Position numbers and translations under genes: made by a program. 36,796 nucleotides of DNA from Bradymonadaceae bacterium. Its GTDB lineage: Bacteria; Myxococcota_A; Bradymonadia; Bradymonadales; Bradymonadaceae. The notes under the pieces are model-generated. The model made no database searches and had not been told where the DNA came from. It saw nothing but the letters and a program-made list of their open reading frames with translations. Positions 35,901-36,796 of the stretch are shown in pieces. Numbering within the stretch: the first letter of the stretch is position 1; each line of letters begins with the position of its first letter. Location of the stretch: positions 1 through 36,796 of the forward strand of contig JAQCND010000587.1 in assembly GCA_028274765.1 (NCBI GenBank), in the 5' to 3' direction.

Positions 35901-36796
35901 CTCGATGAAGACCTCCCACTCGCCGAGCTGTTCGGCGAGTCGCTCGGCGGTATCGAGCATATCCGAGCGAGACGGATCGACGGCGACGGCGTCGAGGTAT
36001 GCCTCGAAGGCCTCGACCTCGAGGTCGAGCTGCTCCTCGTAGATCTCGCCGATCTCTCGGTACAGCCCGATCTTGCGTTCGGGTTCGGGATCGGTCTCGA
36101 TGAGGCGCTCTTTGACGTCGATGAGCGCCCTCCATTCGCCGGCTTTTTCGTAGATCGGTTGGAGGACGTCGGCGGCCTCGAATGCCGCCTCTTGCCGATC
36201 GATCAGGTCTTCGAGGGCCCGGAGAGTGGACTCGTGTCCGGGGTTTTCGTCGAGGATCTCACGATAGACCTCGACGGCTTGATGGACGTCCCTGAGTTCG
36301 CCCTCCCAGAGTTGACCGATTTCGTGGTGGAGTTGCTGACGCTCTTCATCGATCGAGGCCAGATCTCGCTGGCGCTCGAGCATCTCGAGCAATTCGTGCC
36401 ACTGTTTCGTTTCTTCGTAGAGATCGGCGAGGTTTTCGAGGGCCTCGAGCTCCTCGTCGTCGAGGTCGAGCAGGTCGTGGTAGGTCTCAATCGCCTCGTA
36501 GGGACGCTCAAGCTGGTCTTCGTAGATGGGCGCGATGGCATAGAGAAGATCTTTGCGCGCCTCGTTGCTGTCGACCAGATCGAGTTTGCGCTCGTAGATC
36601 TCGAGCAGCTCCTCCCACTCTTCGAGATCTCGGTAGAGGGCTTCGAGCTGACCGATCGCCTGCCGGTCCTCCTCGTCGATCTGGAGCACCTCGCGGTAGA
36701 CCTCGATGGCGTCTCGAGGTTGCTCGAGGGCGTCGTCGTAAAGCTGGCCGGCTTGGTAGAGGAGATTCTTGCGGGTCTCGGTCTCGTCGGTGTGGT
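29973..36796 (-). CDS. Giant TPR-repeat protein, 5' end beyond the window (more than 2270 aa)
   Basis: Many imperfect units like DDPESAIEAYRDLLDLDPDHEEALEALERLYRREERWEELVDILERQ. The frame is open through the right edge (HTDETETRKNLLYQAGQLYDDALEQPRDAIEVYREVLQIDEED), so the listed start at 36689 is internal. Confidence 0.92.
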   Translation of the reverse strand, partial: HTDETETRKNLLYQAGQLYDDALEQPRDAIEVYREVLQIDEEDRQAIGQLEALYRDLEEWEELLEIYERKLDLVDSNEARKDLLYAIAPIYEDQLERPYEAIETYHDLLDLDDEELEALENLADLYEETKQWHELLEMLERQRDLASIDEERQQLHHEIGQLWEGELRDVHQAVEVYREILDENPGHESTLRALEDLIDRQEAAFEAADVLQPIYEKAGEWRALIDVKERLIETDPEPERKIGLYREIGEIYEEQLDLEVEAFEAYLDAVAVDPSRSDMLDTAERLAEQLGEWEVFIEWLDVQLEDESDFEVVTDLNRRIGQILDGPLDDLYGAIDRYELALEADPEHPEVNAAIDPLYQQAGEWERLADVLQTRIRLVDDPEELRNLRSRLALLYKEELDRPDEAIDTIQRILDNEPEHAVSIDLLEEMFTAGRRPDRILGILEPYYRERDQYDAIVHLYERRIERLEDPLDRFELLEEIGELYLTELDDPESALEAHGEALVEKPNFEEAVERVDELAEQTEQWKKAAGYYYEALETDALDDEAAIRLWIRLARVLDYELGQERDAEMAYQQVLELEPGHLEALEALDRVYYEERRWSELAEILIQRLDHTYDEEVITELEFRLGQIYQYELDEPQSAIETYRDLLDIRPRHEDALVELETLYRRGENWEELYDILERQAESATDPEIEIDKCAQMARLAEDEEMLDRPLEAIERWRDVLNLQPDHTEAIADLEYLYAEEERWEDLVDILERELELTDNLDEQIDIHSSLGIVWSERLQAVGPAIEAWEDVLTLDPNHLEALHELRELYRQEAEYPELADILERLIEHDAVGDDETFELWVELAEIRSEQLFDPEAAIDAWREVLSIEPEHQDALDQLEELYLQEGQWEEAANILEMQADQLEADQERIDVLYRIAELWDQRIGEPEQAAVFYEKILDLDPDDLDASRELETIYLQQDDDASYMKLVEVYLDRAEIYGDEPDRRLETLRSAARIFRDELDQPDRAFVILQSAFGTETADDEQLRAELEDLARGTDHWDELIESFEGVIRELGDVPMAADLHERVGHWCADELDRPDDAIYHLRRALDIDPDRVEIFETLEKLYRQIEAWPELADILEERIDLAVDVDVEINLWRNLGELYELRLDDLESAIDAYRSILEIDDTDLPALESLESIYEREERWEDLIDILERKADTSYGDEEIEIRRRIGSVWERRVGDIDRAIQAYRDLLEVERDSDTRHAFEALERLYREREEWNDLLDLYDGQLSVTHEPDDEILLHSKRATVYEDHFDDLESAVGEYEDVQMLDPDNETALANLERLYGELEAWFDQVDTLQQHIEVADSDDKKVELYNELGGTQWNHLEEPYAAIEAYEASIERAPDQPGVLVDLADLHLQTNNWQQAIEVYEDLAERLDNPDDVVEIYSTIGEIFEDELRNEDAAETYYRQALDVDLSYQPARNALERLYESRSKWQELVDLYAEFAGETLDLTEKAMYLAQIGEIYELELEARDQAFDYYEQALEEDPNLLDAAEPLIDLYLEDDLWEKAVPLLERATEHYERSDEIGDEQLERRYVQLGQVYDDLEQQESALEQYWNAYNLDRDDVDVLVGLGRLLFEVEDYESAADIYEELEAGHLEDLEANDRLELYYKAGRTWEEFNDVITAIDYYEKALEIDGDHQETLESLVDLHADEGHWERVVDYNRRLREVDDDPSFQFARLTRIGEVCADEIGDMSRAIDAYREALDIRPNSVSVLRKLLQIYRNTEQWYDALDMLDRLIEQQEDPSRRAHFNYVAAVICRDELQDPKRAIEYFEAALDADVTEKLGEAFPEIERIYRKMAISTDRQEEKQRIWKELERAYRRMLHRIADSGIELENQIKFKLWKGLGEIYHSHLTFEQNWRESAIRAFETAAQLNPDDERVRLLLAELHDQRGDVDAIVAQHRALIEQDPLRVDSYKALFDAYMDAKQYDRAWCIASALVFLEQASAREREMYEKYRSPSLRRTTGTLDRSAYDKLYYPEQDQRITTIMRILNQGLREYYAEDIKKWGVNPRQDQLEIDQGSMFGDIYKYLVDTLNIAPAPEVYLKRDQALGVQNANTHPPAILAGADIVQNQDERELVFRLGALLSAMRPEHYLASIQWPTEGLKMLFMAAMYITNPTDVLEQQLGESGLEWAGLIQEMPSQRQMKLQKHVSEFLETGENPNLSAWRRHVEHTTNRLGLLMCGDLNQAAQCIRNGQSPINKGEVRDQVHELLLFAISDEFIELRKRLSISIEDH
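31000..36796 (-). repeat. TPR-like tandem array with bipartite period of about 75 aa
   Basis: Recurring pairs: (GELYEEELDDPESAIEAYRDxLxLDPxHxEALExLExLY) followed by (ExxxWEELxDILERxxExxxDxxExxELxxRIG). Confidence 0.85.

Overview
The window is about 36.8 kb of GC-rich bacterial chromosome. By architecture it resembles Bradymonadales/Myxococcota (former Deltaproteobacteria): acidic proteome, Cys-rich lipoproteins, giant TPR proteins (taxonomic inference only). Gene order: truncated NAD(P) transhydrogenase alpha / alanine dehydrogenase-like gene (-); lipoprotein with ten 8-Cys repeats and a GGGWT module (+); orphan acidic ORF (+); long repeat-bearing intergenic region; GAF-GAF-GGDEF-EAL protein (+); TM2-SHOCT protein and a membrane/winged-helix-like protein (-); atypical SDR coupled to a ferredoxin-dependent bilin reductase (FDBR/HY2)-like protein (+); TetR - HlyD/MFP - RND efflux operon (+) whose last ORF fuses an RND permease to a complete TolC-like outer-membrane factor; small lipoprotein (-); FHA-GAF-HD-GYP protein (-); Cys-rich lipoprotein overlapping mutY (-); FAD-dependent UGM/amine-oxidase-like protein (+); RodZ-like HTH membrane protein (-) with terminator; outer-membrane-like protein (+); rsmI (-); and a giant TPR protein (-) running off the right edge. 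Most interesting items: (1) the RND-OMF single-ORF fusion with an embedded signal-peptide-like junction and an in-frame ATG; (2) an FDBR-like protein paired with an SDR that lacks the catalytic dyad, in a non-photosynthetic-looking context; (3) a hairpin-forming intergenic element of about 120-135 bp in two copies with a compensatory base change; (4) a possible inactivated M48-like domain at the C-terminus of the giant TPR protein. No tRNA, rRNA, CRISPR array or transposase was recognised.
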